The notes under the pieces are model-generated. The model ran no database searches. It saw only the letters and a list, made by a program, of their open reading frames with translations, and had not been told where the DNA came from. DNA of 64,000 nucleotides from Gymnopilus junonius (Eukaryota; Basidiomycota; Agaricomycetes; Agaricales; Galerinaceae). The stretch covers positions 23,893-87,892 of the forward strand of contig JADNYJ010000159.1 of the NCBI GenBank assembly GCA_015501075.1. Direction: 5' to 3'. Numbering within the stretch: the stretch's first letter is position 1; each line of letters starts with the position of its first letter. This document shows positions 23,331-36,503 of this stretch, piece by piece. Both the position numbers and the translations under genes were made by a program.

Positions 23331-23947
23331 ATGCTCCCAACAATCACTACCCCATTGATCCAGTTCCTGGGCGCTGCCGCCCTTCTCTCTATCCAAGTCA
23401 ACGCCTTTCCATCGCAAGGGGGGATTGTAGGAAGACAATCTACGCCTGTTACGGTAACGTGGACCCTGCCCTTGCCTTCCCATCCCATTTCATCTCTGAT
23501 AATGACTACTTAATGGGTACCCATGGTAATTAGGCCCCCCAATCCCTTTGGGCACCGACGCCATTCTATGTACTGGCCTAAACCTAACCGGACTGTGTTT
23601 CGTCACCCCAGGAAGGGATTCAACATGCCACAACTTCACCGGTCGCCTCGCCTCATTCAACAATGCGACAAAAAGCCTCTTTGTCCCTCCCGGACCCGAG
23701 CTGGCTTGTGCGCTCTTCCGGTAAGTCTTCATGTTTTGATTTCTCGGGTTATCAGAGCGATCGGGGAAGGTTGGCTAAAGTCCGCTTACCTAACAGGCGC
23801 TTGGATTGTCCTGTGGATGATTCGGAGACGAACGGTGTGGTTGCGTTTATTGGTGGTACCCCTGGGAGCGACCCGCCAGTTAATGATCTTTCTACTGTTC
23901 GTTTTGCGGATGTTGCACAGTCGTTTCAGTGTGCTTTTATTCCGTAG
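23331..23947 (+). CDS. Small secreted cysteine-containing protein
   Basis: Exon 1 from 23331 encodes a signal peptide (hydrophobic stretch ending SIQVNA, about 26 residues) followed by a short propeptide-like GGIVGRQ. Exon 2 (about 23530-23720) has AILCTGLNLTGLCFVTPG and a second Cys-rich block; exon 3 (23797-23947, after a 76-nt intron) ends SFQCAFIP. The two CTGLNLTG/GLCFV units look like a small Greek-key-type fold found in fungal secreted proteins, but this is only a resemblance. Exon 1 (to 23453, donor GTAACG) and exon 2 (acceptor TAG before a run of six C at 23530) are one base out of phase, so a base is probably missing in that C run. Mature size would be about 130 aa. No function can be assigned. 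Confidence 0.65.
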
Positions 23948-26856
23948 AGGGCGGGTGGGCGTTGGGTGTGGCAGTTGTGTACTGGAAATAGGGACGATAA
24001 AGAGTCGAATTAATGAATTTCTGTCGTGTGTTTGTTTTTTTTCCGTGTTCCCTTATTTATTAGGAGTATGAACAGAAACAGGTCGAGAGCGCGACGGAAA
24101 GTGCAGAGCAAAGATCGTAAATAACAGGCATGCATTGAATATTTGACTTATTAACGATCCTTTGAGCCTCGTAGACGGACCTTCAGAAAGAAGTACCTTA
24201 TGTTTAAAATTCAAGTAACATGGCTCCCAAACGACGGTGAGGACATAGAGTGCTGGAGCTCTAGAGAAATAGGTATGACCATTAAATTTGAACGGGCAGT
24301 CAGGTCTTCAAAAAATCGTTCCTGAAAACTAACTTCAATGTGGTTGAGATCGATGAACCGACCCCAGGGAGAAGGCGATTTGATAACTTATCATGAGGAA
24401 AAGTAGTCATCAAATACGAAATTAATCTGTGGTGGTATGTGTAAAAATTGCAGAGAATGTCGGAAGGCAGTGTTAAAGTTGGAGATTCGGCGGTAAGTGA
24501 TATATGTAGGCGGATCTGGGTCGTCAAAGCCTTTTTAGAAGGATTTGGCAAGGTCCGGTTTGTAATGCTCGGTATTGTTCGGATATGCAGCCTAACTTGC
24601 CGAAAGCCGAAGGCGTTATTGATCAAAATAGGCAGCCCTACTGATTTCGTCGAGTTTATGGGCCCAGCCTTCTGACAGTATACCGAAATTCATTCAATGC
24701 CTGAGAAATTGAAATTCAACGTAAACGCATATTCGAAGACTAACAAAAATCCCCCCGATCCATAAATTTATTCAGAAAATAAGATGAGCAAAGGCTAGTC
24801 GCCAAGATAAAACTTTGGCTAATTTTGGTCTGTAGGTTATTCAGCGTTTATATCGATATTTGAATGAAGAGCAGTACTTATTAAGATCATACTATCAACG
24901 TAACAATATGCTCGATAAATAAATGCTCTATATATTGGTTTTTCAATTCCAATAAAGTCCACGAAGGGTTTACGAATCATCATCTCGTTCCGGCCTGTGT
25001 CTGCTCGATAGACTGTCTGGCTTTCGACTTTTGTCTTAACTTTTAACTACAGGACCTTTAATTTGGCTTATCACTTTTATCTAGTGGCAATCTGTACGTG
25101 TTGTGCTGATGAGATAAGCGGCTGCTTTACGAGCGGCATGGAATTCATCATGCGTTCCCACTCTGAGACTAGTCATTTCAGAAAAATATACTTTGACTAG
25201 GCGTGAGTCTTCACGAACCGATTCACGGAAATTTACTCCTGCGACTTGCTGTTTACAGAACGCGTCATCCATATGGCCAATTAATTTCAAGTCTTCCTTA
25301 CGGGGGCACTATAAGAGCATTCTTCATCCGCCGGCCTTGGTTTATCCGAAGCAACTTGATGTCCTCTTACCGAAAACCTGGTCGTCATATCATTTTTACC
25401 GCACTCTTCTCTGATCTACGACCACGTTAGCGTTTCGATGTAAGCGTAAGAGATGAATAAACCTTTATTTCTCTATCACAAAGCTCGTCACGGGACTGTC
25501 GTTTCTTGGGGAGGGCGTCCTGACCAACAGTGCTCCCTGCTTTATAATATATCCAGTGCGCGCAGGGTAGAGAGAGACGCGCTGATAAATCTGTGTCCGA
25601 CCTTCGCATGTTACGAAGGTAATCTACTCTGACAATGTGCTGAACTCATCCGCTTCTGAGCGTCTTGACTTTACTCTGGTCGTACAAGGGTTTGGACGTG
25701 AACTGGACGTGTAATATTTGACAGTCGCATGAATATGTCAGCCGTTGGTTCTTCGTACCTCTCTCTGGCCTTCATGTTTTTTTAGGATATTTGAATGCGC
25801 AAGACATACGACATCCCCAGACCGTGATAAATTCCGGCTTTAGATATGGCTGGACGAAAGGCGGCGATCTTGCCTCGATGTAGAGTATTACGATCGTGGT
25901 GATAATTGATGTTTTGGACAAGTTACAACGGCTTCAACGGCCATATGATAGTCCCGGTAGCTCTGTGTTGGACTGTCTGCCGAGTGGCCATGATGTGGCG
26001 TTCCTTCTATCTGGCCAACTTCCTTCTCAGCTGACATGCTAGGACGGGAGTCCGTTTTCAAAGCGTAGAAATCCTCCCATGGTAATGCTTATCCCAACCC
26101 CTGATAACTAGAAATATTGTCGGCGTATACTACATACTAGTCTAGGATGCAATTTAGCTTTCCTTTTCCGACCAGGCTGCGCAACGTCAGACAAAAAATT
26201 CGCAAGGAGCTTGATATGTGTGAATGTGATCGCTGGGCGTCCTGGGCTAATTGACACGCCATCCGCGGCATTACACACAAGGTGTATTACTCTATGAATC
26301 ATGAGCAGGCGTAAAAACTATACCCCCCAAGTTCAATACCACGTAATCTACCGCAATTAGGATTATAAATTCGTGATTCAGACGACATAGCTTTTTGAAT
26401 TTGTTGTCGCTTGAAGAGCTCCATGTTGCAGATTTGGCTTAAAGCCGGAGCATACCCAAAGCTCAGTCATAGTCAATGTCGGGGACAGCGGACGTCATTC
26501 TGGTCTATACCCGATATTAATAACGAACTATGATCAATCTCAGCTCACTTTGGAGTCAGGTGGGGAGATGCTCTCGTGGGAAGGCGACACCACCACTCAG
26601 AGGTTGGGTGGTAAACTTGAAGCGGATGAAATGAGGCAACGGCAAGAAGACTAGTAGACTACATGATAATTCGGAAAGCAAAAAAACTAGCGGTACAATT
26701 TTCTACGCGATTTAGATAGCCTGAAGTACGATGAGATGTTGGGGCCTATGGATAGGGATGTGTCCGTAAGAGAAAATAAGTCCTAGACTGATACAGAAGG
26801 CGTACGACGATACAAAGGACAAAAGAACCCAAAACAAATAAGAAAATAAAAAGATT
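23948..26856. other. Gene-poor stretch
   Basis: AT-rich, with short ORFs on both strands (24300-24626 minus, 25081-25290 minus, 26108-26302 minus) that lack start context, splice signals or recognisable domains. The 25081-25290 frame has protein-like composition but no extension on either side. The right end is the 3' flank of the MADS-box gene. Confidence 0.45.
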
Positions 26857-28930
26857 TTAACTACCATCTTTGCCCGTCTCTTTTTGTGCGTCGCCTGTGC
26901 GACTATTCATTCCAGGCGATGGTATATTGACACCTAAGGAAACGTCTTCTTCCTTCGCTCGCTTAGTACTGCTGCTGATCCCCATTACTAACCCACTACC
27001 CGTGCTTGTCGAGCTACCTGCACGCGCATGCTCACCCCCGAATATCTCGCCTCTATGATCTCCACCAGCCCCTCCACGTTCCCACGAAAGAGAGTCGCGT
27101 CCAGAAGGTGCATGGGATGAGTTGGAATTATTGTTGTTTGAGAGAAAGTCGAGCCAATTTCCGTTTGCTGGTCCTTCAGGGTGAGCGGATGAGGGTGCTG
27201 CGGATTGGTTGTTGGATACTGGGAGTGGTGTTAGTTAGACTCTGCAAGGAACAGTGAATGACGTTTGAATATACCAAAAGGAGGATAATGAATAAAGAAG
27301 AGAGAAGTATAGGATGTCATGATGGAAATTACGAGTAATAAAAGAAAAACAACATACCTGAGCTCGACGGAACAGAAGGCGCAGACGATGCGGAGTTACC
27401 GCCTGCACTGCTATTGTGGACTGGCCATTCCAGCGAAACCAGGCCCGAACCTTGTTGAGCCTGATTCTGGTGTCGATTCTGCTGCTCCTCGGCGTCTAGG
27501 AATACCGAAAACAAATCTGAACTAGAACCAGGCCCACCTCCGGGTCCAGAAGGTTGCGATGAAGGAGGAGGGTTCCGCATCATATTAGAGTACATTCCAG
27601 GGGGGTCATACGACGCTGAGCTGGTGCTGCTACTTCGTGGTGGCAATCCGAATCCAGAACCGCCACCTCTTGATGACAGCGGAGCTCGAGAAAAGTCGGA
27701 CTGAAGTGGTATGAACGACGGTGGCGGTGACTGATGCGAAGAGGAGACGGGGAAGAAAGGCTGATACTGTGTGCTGGAACCGTGGTGGGGAGGACCGCTT
27801 TGACTGTGACTGTGATGCTGGGAAGGGTGGTGCCCATATTGTGGCGGCCGATTGAATGCCCCAGAACTTTGTCCCGAGTAATAGGGGTAGTTGCCGCTGC
27901 CTTGATCGACCGAATCGGATGGAGACCTACTATGACCTGGATGGAGACTCAGACGCGAGCTACGCTTCGTAGTGTCTCGCATACCAATGCTGCGGTCATT
28001 GGAGATAGGGAGGGTAGAGCCTCCGCTAGCCGATTGGCCGCCGATGTGGAGAGACAAAGGTGGAGGCTGAGGAATGGAAAGACTTCGGTGACCTGGGGAC
28101 GTATAGTCCATCTAGATTAGAGAAGATTAAGCAGCGAAATGAAGGGAAAGCTCTGCGACGTACGTTACTAGTTACCATGTCCGGTGGTGGCTTCAACTTT
28201 CCATCATGCCTTCGCTTATTCCTAGCTGGGAGGTCATCGTCATCATCTCCGTCGTCGTCGTCGCCGTCACCGATGTCATCGAGCTTGCTGGCGCTGGCAT
28301 TGGAAAAATCTTGCGGACCCCGTGTGTCTTTTTCTCCGTCATGCTGATGGGCGACAATAAGGTGTGCCTCTATGACATGAAGAATGAACTCACCCTCATA
28401 TGTCTCTGGACGATGTCGTGTATGTCTGAGGAACCGTACTGGTACAGTTTTACATGGTGGCCTGGACGTTCTTCTGATAAAAATAGAATTGAGTCAGCAT
28501 GATATGTCAGGCAGAGGGGTGTGTGAGTCCATGACGATGGACAGACCGAAGATAATGACCGCAACGTCGACAGAGCACAGTACACCGAGCTCATACGCCT
28601 TCTTGAAGAGCCCATTCTTGCGCTGAAGAGAGACGGGATGAAGGAGTTAGTGATAAGAATAAGAATAATCTGCCAAGCCAAGCAGAACAAAAATAGGCCG
28701 AAAGCAAGGGTGAGCCCTGCGACATACCTTTAAAAAGGTGACAGAGCGGTTTCGTTCATGCTAAGTATAATTCAGGGTAAGCGAGGACGTTAGGCGATGG
28801 GGCGTAGAGTATAATTGGAGAGGAGGAAGAAGGGGAGGAGGGGAGAATGGGGAGAGACGATAATAGACGTGGAGGCAGAGAGCTAGATGCTTACAGTAAT
28901 AGGTTGTATTTCGATCTTTCTTCTGCCCAT
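26857..28930 (-). CDS. MADS-box transcription factor, MEF2/Rlm1 type
   Basis: Seven exons in phase: 28895-28930, 28728-28760, 28547-28622, 28394-28473, 28176-28343, 27358-28111, 26857-27218; 1509 nt, 502 aa. The MADS box is spread over the first exons: [23 protein letters not shown], then [20 protein letters not shown], followed by the SAM-like extension [20 protein letters not shown]. Next comes an acidic run ([12 protein letters not shown], residues about 115) and then a long Ser/Pro/Gln-rich tail typical of activation regions. Such proteins bind an A/T-rich CTA(A/T)4TAG-like site in the nucleus; in yeast Rlm1 acts at the end of the cell-wall-integrity MAP-kinase pathway. That this gene does so is inference. 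Reading frame is intact throughout. The start is fixed by the invariant MGRRKIEI. Confidence 0.93.
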
Positions 28931-31900
28931 GTTGCAGGATGTAAAGGACGGGGAAAGCGAGGAAACTGGAGACACGAATCTCGCTCAACTGCCCAGTCTT
29001 TGAACCTTTGGAACAGCTTTACTCTAGTTTGTCACGAAACTTTCATCCGGCTCTCCTATGCCGAGCGATCTCTCCAGTCTCTGATTGGTCGAGCGGTACT
29101 ACCCCGCCCAGTGTGCCGCTTTCTTGCCACTGCCATATGTTGCCGAAGGCTCTCCTCCACAGTCCTTTTCTGGAACGGAAATCTCACACACACGACTATT
29201 GCTCCCGGTGATATCGTGGTCTTCCATCAGCCATAGCCATCGCTTCTCCGCAGCACCCAATGCCTCTCCCTTCTCCTCTCGCTCTCTTCGGATCTTTTGC
29301 CTCGTTCTCTTTCATATCATTGGTAGCCAGCTCTTAGCTCCCATCATCACCTTTCAAGGTCTGACGCGCGACAGTATGTTTGCAAGGTCTGTATGCACAG
29401 GTCAGCCGCCCATAACTCGTGTAGCTTCTAATACCGAGGGAAGATACACAAGACTCTCCGCTTCTATGTAGAAACCGAGAACAATACATCATATCCTTTG
29501 TTTGTTCTATCATTCAACTCCGTTCACACACATCTGATCTTCCGAGATACTGTCATGTCATCTCCCGCCTTGTCCTCAGGAAGGCGCTCTCAAGTTCACT
29601 CGCTAATTCATCTTCTTCCGTCTATTCGATTCCACCTAGTTGTCCTCTTAGATCTGATGATATGGTTTCGTCTCCTTGGTCTTCATCTTTGATCTGGTGC
29701 GCCGTCTGCAATTGTCCCCCATTCCTACTGTTCAAGATCACTTGGCGCACTGTATCCCATTTGGGTGTAATATCGGGGTGCCACTGGAAATGCTGTCAGA
29801 CAGTCGTATGTTACTCACTCCAGCTCTGTGTGGTTTACGAACTTTCTAGTTGGCCTTTATCTCCCTTCCATTCTCTTCCATGCTTTCCTCGGGGACCTCA
29901 TCTCGTTACTCCGGCGGCCTTATATCTTTCTCCCGAGAGAAACAAACGACTACGTGTCATAACACCCCCCCTTTTTCTCTATGCGTTTATATCACGAATC
30001 AATTGACGGTATCCAATCCTTAGCTTCGGATGTCTCATCACCAGCCAACGTTTAACTATGCCCCAACTCAGCTAGTGGGAATCTACGAGCTGTCAGGAGT
30101 TCGTTTCTGAAATGCCGCGAAGGTGTCCACCCGCGTGACTCCACTTGCCGACTTCTTTCCTGTTCTCACTACGAAATGTTCCTACCTCTGTCTATTCCAA
30201 GGTCTGTAAAGTCGGGCCCGCAATCTCCTCAACCTTTTCTTAGTCCTCAGCGGTCTCTGAATTATTGTGATCCGCTTCTTCTCGACGGCCGTACGCGACG
30301 AGTCTGCTGGAGAGCGCGACGGTCCCCAGCAAGCTACACTCTAAGTCCCCCCCGCCGAAGCCCGACCATGTTAACTCATATGCTGAGTAAACGAGCACAC
30401 CCTCATGTCATCGTTTCAATCGGAGCACACGGATTCTTACGCCAGATTGCCCATGCTTCTCGTTTACGGCCAGTATGTACGTACCTGTGTTTGAATCTGA
30501 ATTCAAATCTGAAACTGGTTTAGACTCTCACCCATTCCGGGTAGACAAACTCCTGGCTGGCTTAGAGAGGACTACCCATGTGTTTGCCAAGCGCCACTTC
30601 TCTCCCATCTTTCAAACAAAGCTGGGTATCAGGTCTAAAGCGCCTATCTACATGAGTTTTCCCCCTACTTGTCCCGTTCTGTTAGCACGATCGATGGTTC
30701 TTCGCTTTGTTTCTGCACCCGTGCTCTGAGAAGGCAGATGGGCTCGCTGGTTTTTCCGACGATGATGGTAATTCCTACGCATCCTCGATCTGATCAGTTT
30801 CGCATATTCATCAAGTAACGAGCGGGTGAGACGGTAAGAATCATTCCTCTTGTATCTCTCACACCTCAAAACCCGGAGTCAATGCTTCGCAACACGATTC
30901 CAGTAGAATATGAACTTATGTTGCCCGGCCCGCCGCACGGAAACTTGATCCAACGGGTTGATGCACGGCCACGGAAGACGCTTGGCCAGCGCGGTGTGAC
31001 TCATTCTACTGATTGAACCTTGTTTGTCGTTGCCTGATGGCGGTCTCAACAGGAAGAAGGGAACGAAATTTGCTCTGATCTCTTGTCTGCGAGCAGCTTC
31101 TCGATTGTTACACTCGGCACGGTTGAATGGCTTTACTCGAGTTGGCATCAACATCGGTTTCCTACGCCATTGATTAGCACCCGCATCCTTGTTCCCTTTC
31201 CATGAAACTTGGCCGGGAAAAGCTTAGTACGCAAAGCTTCATATCTGTCACTGATAGAGCGTATTCCGATGTGATGAATAATATTATTAGGACCCACCCT
31301 TCTTGTTACTTAGAAAGGCTATCCTATAGTTTCCTATTTCCTACACCATAATTCGACTCCCGTTCCTCAGTAAGAATAGAAAAAGAATTTGAAATTGAGC
31401 TGAAAATATACCCTACGTCGATCGTCAGTCCCCGATCGATGAGAAATCGGAAGAAATTGCCCTGGAAATTCCAACCCCGCGCGTAATGTACGCCCCTTCA
31501 AATTTAAAAATACGTCTGGGAAACGGGCACTCTGTAACTTATGTCCGTTGCTGCTCTCCATCTCACCCCCTGATTGTCGAGTAACAACGTATCACTTCCC
31601 TAGTTTCCAACATCTGGTCGCAATGCTCATGGTATGTTGGTGTCTTACATGGATCAAATTGCACTGCTATTGCCTCTGCCATTGCCTCTTGCGCAGGTCT
31701 CTGACCCTAATCAATCGATACTCTAAATTTCAATTCACGTCCGCATGATAAATTGGTCAGTTATAGCTATTTTTGAAGACAATTTAGTGGTCGCTTAATT
31801 AAAGAAATAGACGACGCTGGGCCACCGTTTATAATTATACTCCATTGTTGAGTGGCGGGTACGCCCTGATTGATGTCGTACCCGAATGGAATGTGCATCA

Positions 31901-32147
31901 CAAACCTGACAGTAGGCAAAATTACCTCTCAATATCCAATACTAGCCCATTGCTTCGTTGGCCGCTCTTATCTCGTATTGCAATATCTTAAATGATTTGT
32001 GAATTCAATTGTGCATTCAATTTACTTCTTTTTACCTTGACCTGCTGTACCTTCCGACTTAGATGGCTAGCAGATTTTTTTACTTGCTGATTTCCGATGC
32101 GCCACCCTGCGTCTGAAGATTTTTTGACTTCGAATTGAAATTACTGG
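28931..32147. other. Long gene-poor stretch, CT-rich upstream of the MADS-box gene
   Basis: Immediately upstream of the MADS-box start (28931-29500) the plus strand is rich in C/T runs, as seen in promoters and long 5' leaders of fungal regulators. From 29500 to 32147 several ORFs of 60-115 codons occur on both strands (for example 30176-30523 plus, 30879-31154 minus), but none has a domain, a sensible start or adjoining splice sites. I see no RNA gene. Confidence 0.45.
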
Positions 32148-32153
32148 TATAAA
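32148..32153 (+). promoter_or_regulatory. TATA box of the second small secreted protein
   Basis: TATAAA lies 40 bp before the ATG at 32193, a spacing close to that of the lectin-like gene's TATA box. Confidence 0.5.
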
Positions 32154-32192
32154 GCAACTGTCTCCAATTTGAAATTATTGCACTGGACCACA

Positions 32193-32598
32193 ATGAAGTC
32201 CTTTTTCTCTTTGCTCGCTCTCGGCCTCGGCTCCTCTCTCATCCGACTTGTACCAGTCAATGCAGGTATAATTGCCTACGGCGGTAATTTCTGCGGAGGA
32301 AGTGCTGGCGCCGACGTGATCTGTGATGGAAGATGTATTGACCTCTATGGTCGCAACTCGTTCAAAGTGGGTAACAATACCCGACTTCAGAATTCCAGTT
32401 AATATTTATCGTATTCAGATCAACGCCACAGATGTGAACACATACTGTGTCAAAGTCTACTCGGAGGATTATTGCAAGTCTGCTACGCCCTCGCAGTCCA
32501 TTTCAATCGAGTTGCCTGGGGTCTGTACTACCTTCGGTCCGGAGACAACCGATATGCATCGATGGGTAGCATGCACCCCTGCGCTCCTGTGTGTCTAA
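32193..32598 (+). CDS. Small secreted cysteine-rich protein (117 aa)
   Basis: Two exons, 32193-32366 and 32419-32598, flank a 52-nt intron (GTGGGT donor, ATTCAG acceptor). The ATG at 32193 is preferred over the upstream in-frame TTG because it opens directly on a signal peptide (MKSFFSLLALGLGSSLIRL, cleavage likely after VNA). The mature part is about 93 aa with an FCGGSAGADVICDGRCIDLY segment, then CVKVYSEDYCK, a CTTFG and two terminal cysteines, enough for four or five disulphides. It is effector-like by size and cysteine content, but no family is recognised. Frame is intact. Confidence 0.75.
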
Positions 32599-34625
32599 AT
32601 TGTTTGGCAATGTAAGCTCTATTCAATTCCAAAAGTTCACTTTCTAACGTTCAACACGGGAACAGTACCTCAACAGCCACGTCGAATTCCATTCACGTAG
32701 CCTAGTCCATAAATAACTAATCAAAGTTGTTATCGATCCGTTCCGTTCGTAGCCTAGTTTGGAGCAATTGTAAGGCAAGGACTGTCCTTAGTGGATGTGT
32801 CTGTTGAAACAGGTGACGCAATTGCTCTTCAAGCCGTCCAGACTCCAGAGCAGTAATGTCGTAAGACCCTTTCGACCGGGTCCATATATCCGGAATACGC
32901 CACTGCCCCAGAGAAAGTCCACCAGAGGAAACTTTCAATTTCGGTAGATTGGAATGATCTCGGGCTCGTATAGTATATATCTAATGCCGGATAAGACCTA
33001 GCACATGAGGACTGTTCCTGATTGCGAAATCATCTGAAGGTTATTAGCTTTCGTACAGAAGTAAATGTAAACTAAGCCGTTGAATCTTTACGAAACGGCT
33101 AAAGACTCTATCATTGCCCACTTAAATATTGAGATATTGCAACTCCTGAAGCCTCTTATTCTGCCACTGTTATCCATACCTCCGCCCAACATATGAAGCT
33201 CAGTCAACCGCCTCAATCGATAAGTGTGAACATGTGAACGTCCCCTCCATCACAAATCCACGCTCTATCGCTCCGCAATGTTCTCAATGAGAAGGATGGG
33301 CGATTGGACGTACAACGCAATGAACAGTTCATTTCGCTTAAACCATTTAATCGAACGAATCTGGATTCGGGATTATGACCTACCAAACAGGTAAAAAAAT
33401 CTCGCAACCCTCATGACGTGGACTGCGGAATTGAGCCATAACGCCGTAATCTTTGTCTAAAAGAAACCGTGCTCATGCTCATACGTAGATATAGATGGGA
33501 TTGCCTTGCGAGGATCGCGCGGGTGCTATGTTGACCAGGTCCTAACAAACCACAATCGCAGGCATCGTTACAGTCTGAATCGCACCCCCCAGGCTCCCCG
33601 ATCCGTTACTCAGGGTCTGTCATGTGAGGATACACAGGGAACGTTGGTCGATTCTGGAATCTGGACTCAGAGAGGAGTCATAACGCCATCCTCGATTGGA
33701 ATTTCTGTGTTATCATAGTCCGCTGTACCAAAGTATAAATATGAATTGTTTAGGGTAATCTCAGAATTTATTTATAAGACGATGTTGAGAGCCCATCAGG
33801 CCCCGATGCACAGATGAGTCCCCCTTCGCGAATCGCGCGTGGCAAAAATAGGACTCTTTATTGAAGGAATTTCAAATATGTCGGTGGTTTTACGCCCTGG
33901 GTCTCGACAACGAAAATAATAACTCGACAATTTCACAGGGACTAAAAAACGCTGTAAAAGGTAGGCACTCCGATTGTGCAACTACCTAGTAACTAACTAA
34001 GTACTTAGTAAAGCGTAGATCAAAGTCGGGTCTTCACTGAACACACAAAACTCTCAAAGTGGTGTCACTTAACTCTCATAGTCGTGATATATTGGGAACT
34101 TCCAAGCGTTGCTCATTGTGCTTTCTCCCAGTATGCTCTTAGTATCTCTTGGTTGCAGTTATCTTTAAGTTTAACATCGGGAGCGATCAGCGTGCCTTTC
34201 TCTTACAACGGAGATTGACTAATTTTAGGAGAGGGAAGCGGGAAAGGATGTAGGAACAGGGGCTATGCGTTCGTTAACACCGATATTCCGTCATGGGTAT
34301 CCTTGGACAAATTTGGCTTAGGGATTGGGTATGGACCGGTCGTGCTGCGCTTCACTGTACCTTGGCTGGTATGCCTACTTTAAGGATGCAGCGAGGTCAG
34401 TTCTAATCATCGGATATTTAACAGCTCGTGTCAGTGAACATACCTTTCTCGTTCTTTCCAGACTTACAATATGTTCGCTGAGAAAACTTTGCCAGCAGCA
34501 GGGGTTGAGGCGAGATGAGGCGAGTGCGGTGTGACTAGGTCGTAGGGTCTAGACCTCATGCCGGCCAGCCAGGCCGAGGCGCAGCCGATCTATTTTTGCT
34601 CTTGTCAGATGATCGTAGGGTACGC
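32599..34625. other. Intergenic, no feature recognised
   Basis: Short ORFs at 32717-32938 (minus), 33213-33407 (minus), 33506-33718 (plus) and 33796-33981 (minus) have no domain and no splice context. A run of CTAG/TTAG-type motifs at about 33982-34010 is too short to classify. Confidence 0.45.
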
Positions 34626-34643
34626 TGACGTCACTGATATAAA
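34626..34643 (+). promoter_or_regulatory. CRE-like palindrome and TATA box
   Basis: A perfect TGACGTCA palindrome at 34626-34633 is followed after four bases by TATAAA at 34638-34643, about 45 bp before the ATG at 34687. TGACGTCA is the classical site for ATF/CREB-type bZIP factors, which in fungi often respond to stress. Its placement next to the TATA box suggests direct regulation; that is inference from position. Confidence 0.5.
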
Positions 34644-34686
34644 CCAAGAAAGCTGGGCATTATCGCACACAACTACCACCACCATC

Positions 34687-35382
34687 ATGTCCATCCTACA
34701 TCATCACGAAATATTGCTCATTCTCCTCGCGTCCCTATTCACCTCCTCCAATGCCCAAATGTTCCGTCACAGAACAACGCCAGTGGGAAGGATCATAGGA
34801 GGGTGTATCGTCGGTGCGTCTGCCTCTCGTCCTCTCGCCAAGCGCCCCTTGTCTCATGTTTTTTTTTTCTGCATGGTGACATAGCTGGCCTTTTCATCAT
34901 ATTTCTCCTATGTCTCTGTATGTTAATGGTACGCAGACGTCGGAGGGTCAATACCGTCGGCGCGCCGATGTACACCCCGACTTTCTGGACTGGGAGGTCG
35001 CTCTGGGGCGGTTCCAACACCAACAACGATCCTGCGTATGGAGGTCAAAATGTTCCTCAGGGAAGCTATGGGTACCAACCGTATTATGGAAACAACTACG
35101 ACAACAACTATGAAGGTGGGAACCAGCAAGGACCATACAATAACGCCCCTGCTCCACCACCTACGTATCAGGCTGGGAGCTATGGTCCCAATGCACCATC
35201 GGTGAGTAACATAACCCGACTTTTTCGAATTTCAACGGGTGCTGACGGCGGACAAATGTTTATTAGGGACAAAATTACAATGCTGTGAGTTTCGTATTTC
35301 TCGTATTCAAATTATTATGCTGAATAATGGTTTCCGCAAGCCGCCTGTACCGCCTCCTGCTGCTTACACGAAAGCGCAGTAA
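34687..35382 (+). CDS. RCR-like single-pass membrane protein with Tyr/Gly/Pro-rich tail
   Basis: Four exons: 34687-34813, 34885-35201, 35267-35284 (an 18-nt micro-exon) and 35341-35382; 504 nt, 167 aa, frame intact. Layout: N-terminal signal-like hydrophobic segment (HEILLILLASLFTSSNA), a short lumenal or extracellular part, a strong TM (AGLFIIFLLCLCMLMV), a basic stop-transfer cluster (RRRRR), then a soluble tail rich in Asn, Tyr, Gly and Pro with a PPPTY motif. This organisation resembles the fungal RCR family (resistance to Congo red; PF12273), whose PY motifs bind Rsp5-type ubiquitin ligases and affect chitin deposition and membrane-protein sorting. The assignment rests on architecture, not on strong residue identity. 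Confidence 0.65.
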
Positions 35383-36503
35383 TTTTCTTTGGAACGTGTT
35401 ACGACTGGATCATATACGGATACCCGTGTTATATTTCTTTGTATTTTCGGACATTGTCGCCGTGGTGTATTATATTATAACTGACACTGATACTTCACTA
35501 GTCAAAAAGAACTGTACTTAATGTAGAAGACATTAACTCCTGTAGCATAGCGTACATGTACACTTCTATTTGTTGATGAACCTCCGGATTAAAACGCATG
35601 GGTATGAATATTACTCTGCGTAATTGGTACTCTAACTCCGCCCCACTTTAGATTATGAATTGTATTTCGAATTCAGCGGACAGGAGTATAATGCGGTGCT
35701 GATTATTGAAGGGCGACTCTATGGAGGCCGAGCATCGAAAGTTCCAGACATTTAAGAGGGAATTCAATCTTCCTCCGAGGCCACGGACCGTTCATATCCT
35801 TACAGACGGGTTCTTTGAAGATTTGTTTCTTCGAATTCTCTTAACCTGCCTAGAACACGTAAATATTCCAGAGCAATGTCGACAGACAACCCAATTTCGC
35901 CTCATTGCCAATTTCCGCGGACAAAAAGATTAAGGAAGAACTTGAAGAAGGATAGTCAAATACTAATATACGGAAATTTGACAAAAAAACTTCGCGCCCC
36001 GTTCCTGATTGGCTTCACGCTTCCTGTTAACTTGTGGAGTTCGTTTGACATGTAAATGCAATAGACTGCGAGTCCTTTTGAGAAGATCTTCCGCGTCTGG
36101 TAGGAGAAAGAATGCTTTCGATTTATGTCAGATAATTTGAGAGAAATTATGACTCTAATTGTCGTGGTGCTTTAGTCGTTGCCTCAAGTTTCGAAAGCTA
36201 CAGAGACTTGCACTGTCATGAATTGCGTCGCATATCTTTGATCCATCCGTGGCTTGTCTGTAGTAGGCTTCCTGGTGTCGTGTGCAGCTACTAGGAAAGT
36301 CTCATGGAAGCCAACGACTTGCACATGTTTATGTCGTTTATTTAATTTTCTGCCTTGCTACCCGGTTTACTGCTGGAACTTTGGCTCGGGGCAGCACGAG
36401 CAGACTCGGCCCGTTACGGTTGACGCGACTGTCACGTGTATAGCTCCGTGACAAATGTGACTCAGCCTTGCTTTAGACACGTCCTCCAACACTCCTCACA
36501 ACG
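35383..36503. other. Intergenic, no feature recognised
   Basis: One open frame at 35706-35933 (plus) has protein-like composition but no recognisable domain and no splice sites nearby. The remainder includes the 3' flank of the RCR-like gene and the promoter of the MPDU1 homologue, in which I see no clear TATA box. Confidence 0.45.

Noticed and set aside
27734..28347. Plus-strand frames opposite the MADS-box gene
   Set aside because: They are antisense shadows of the low-complexity Ser/Pro/Gln-rich and acidic coding regions.
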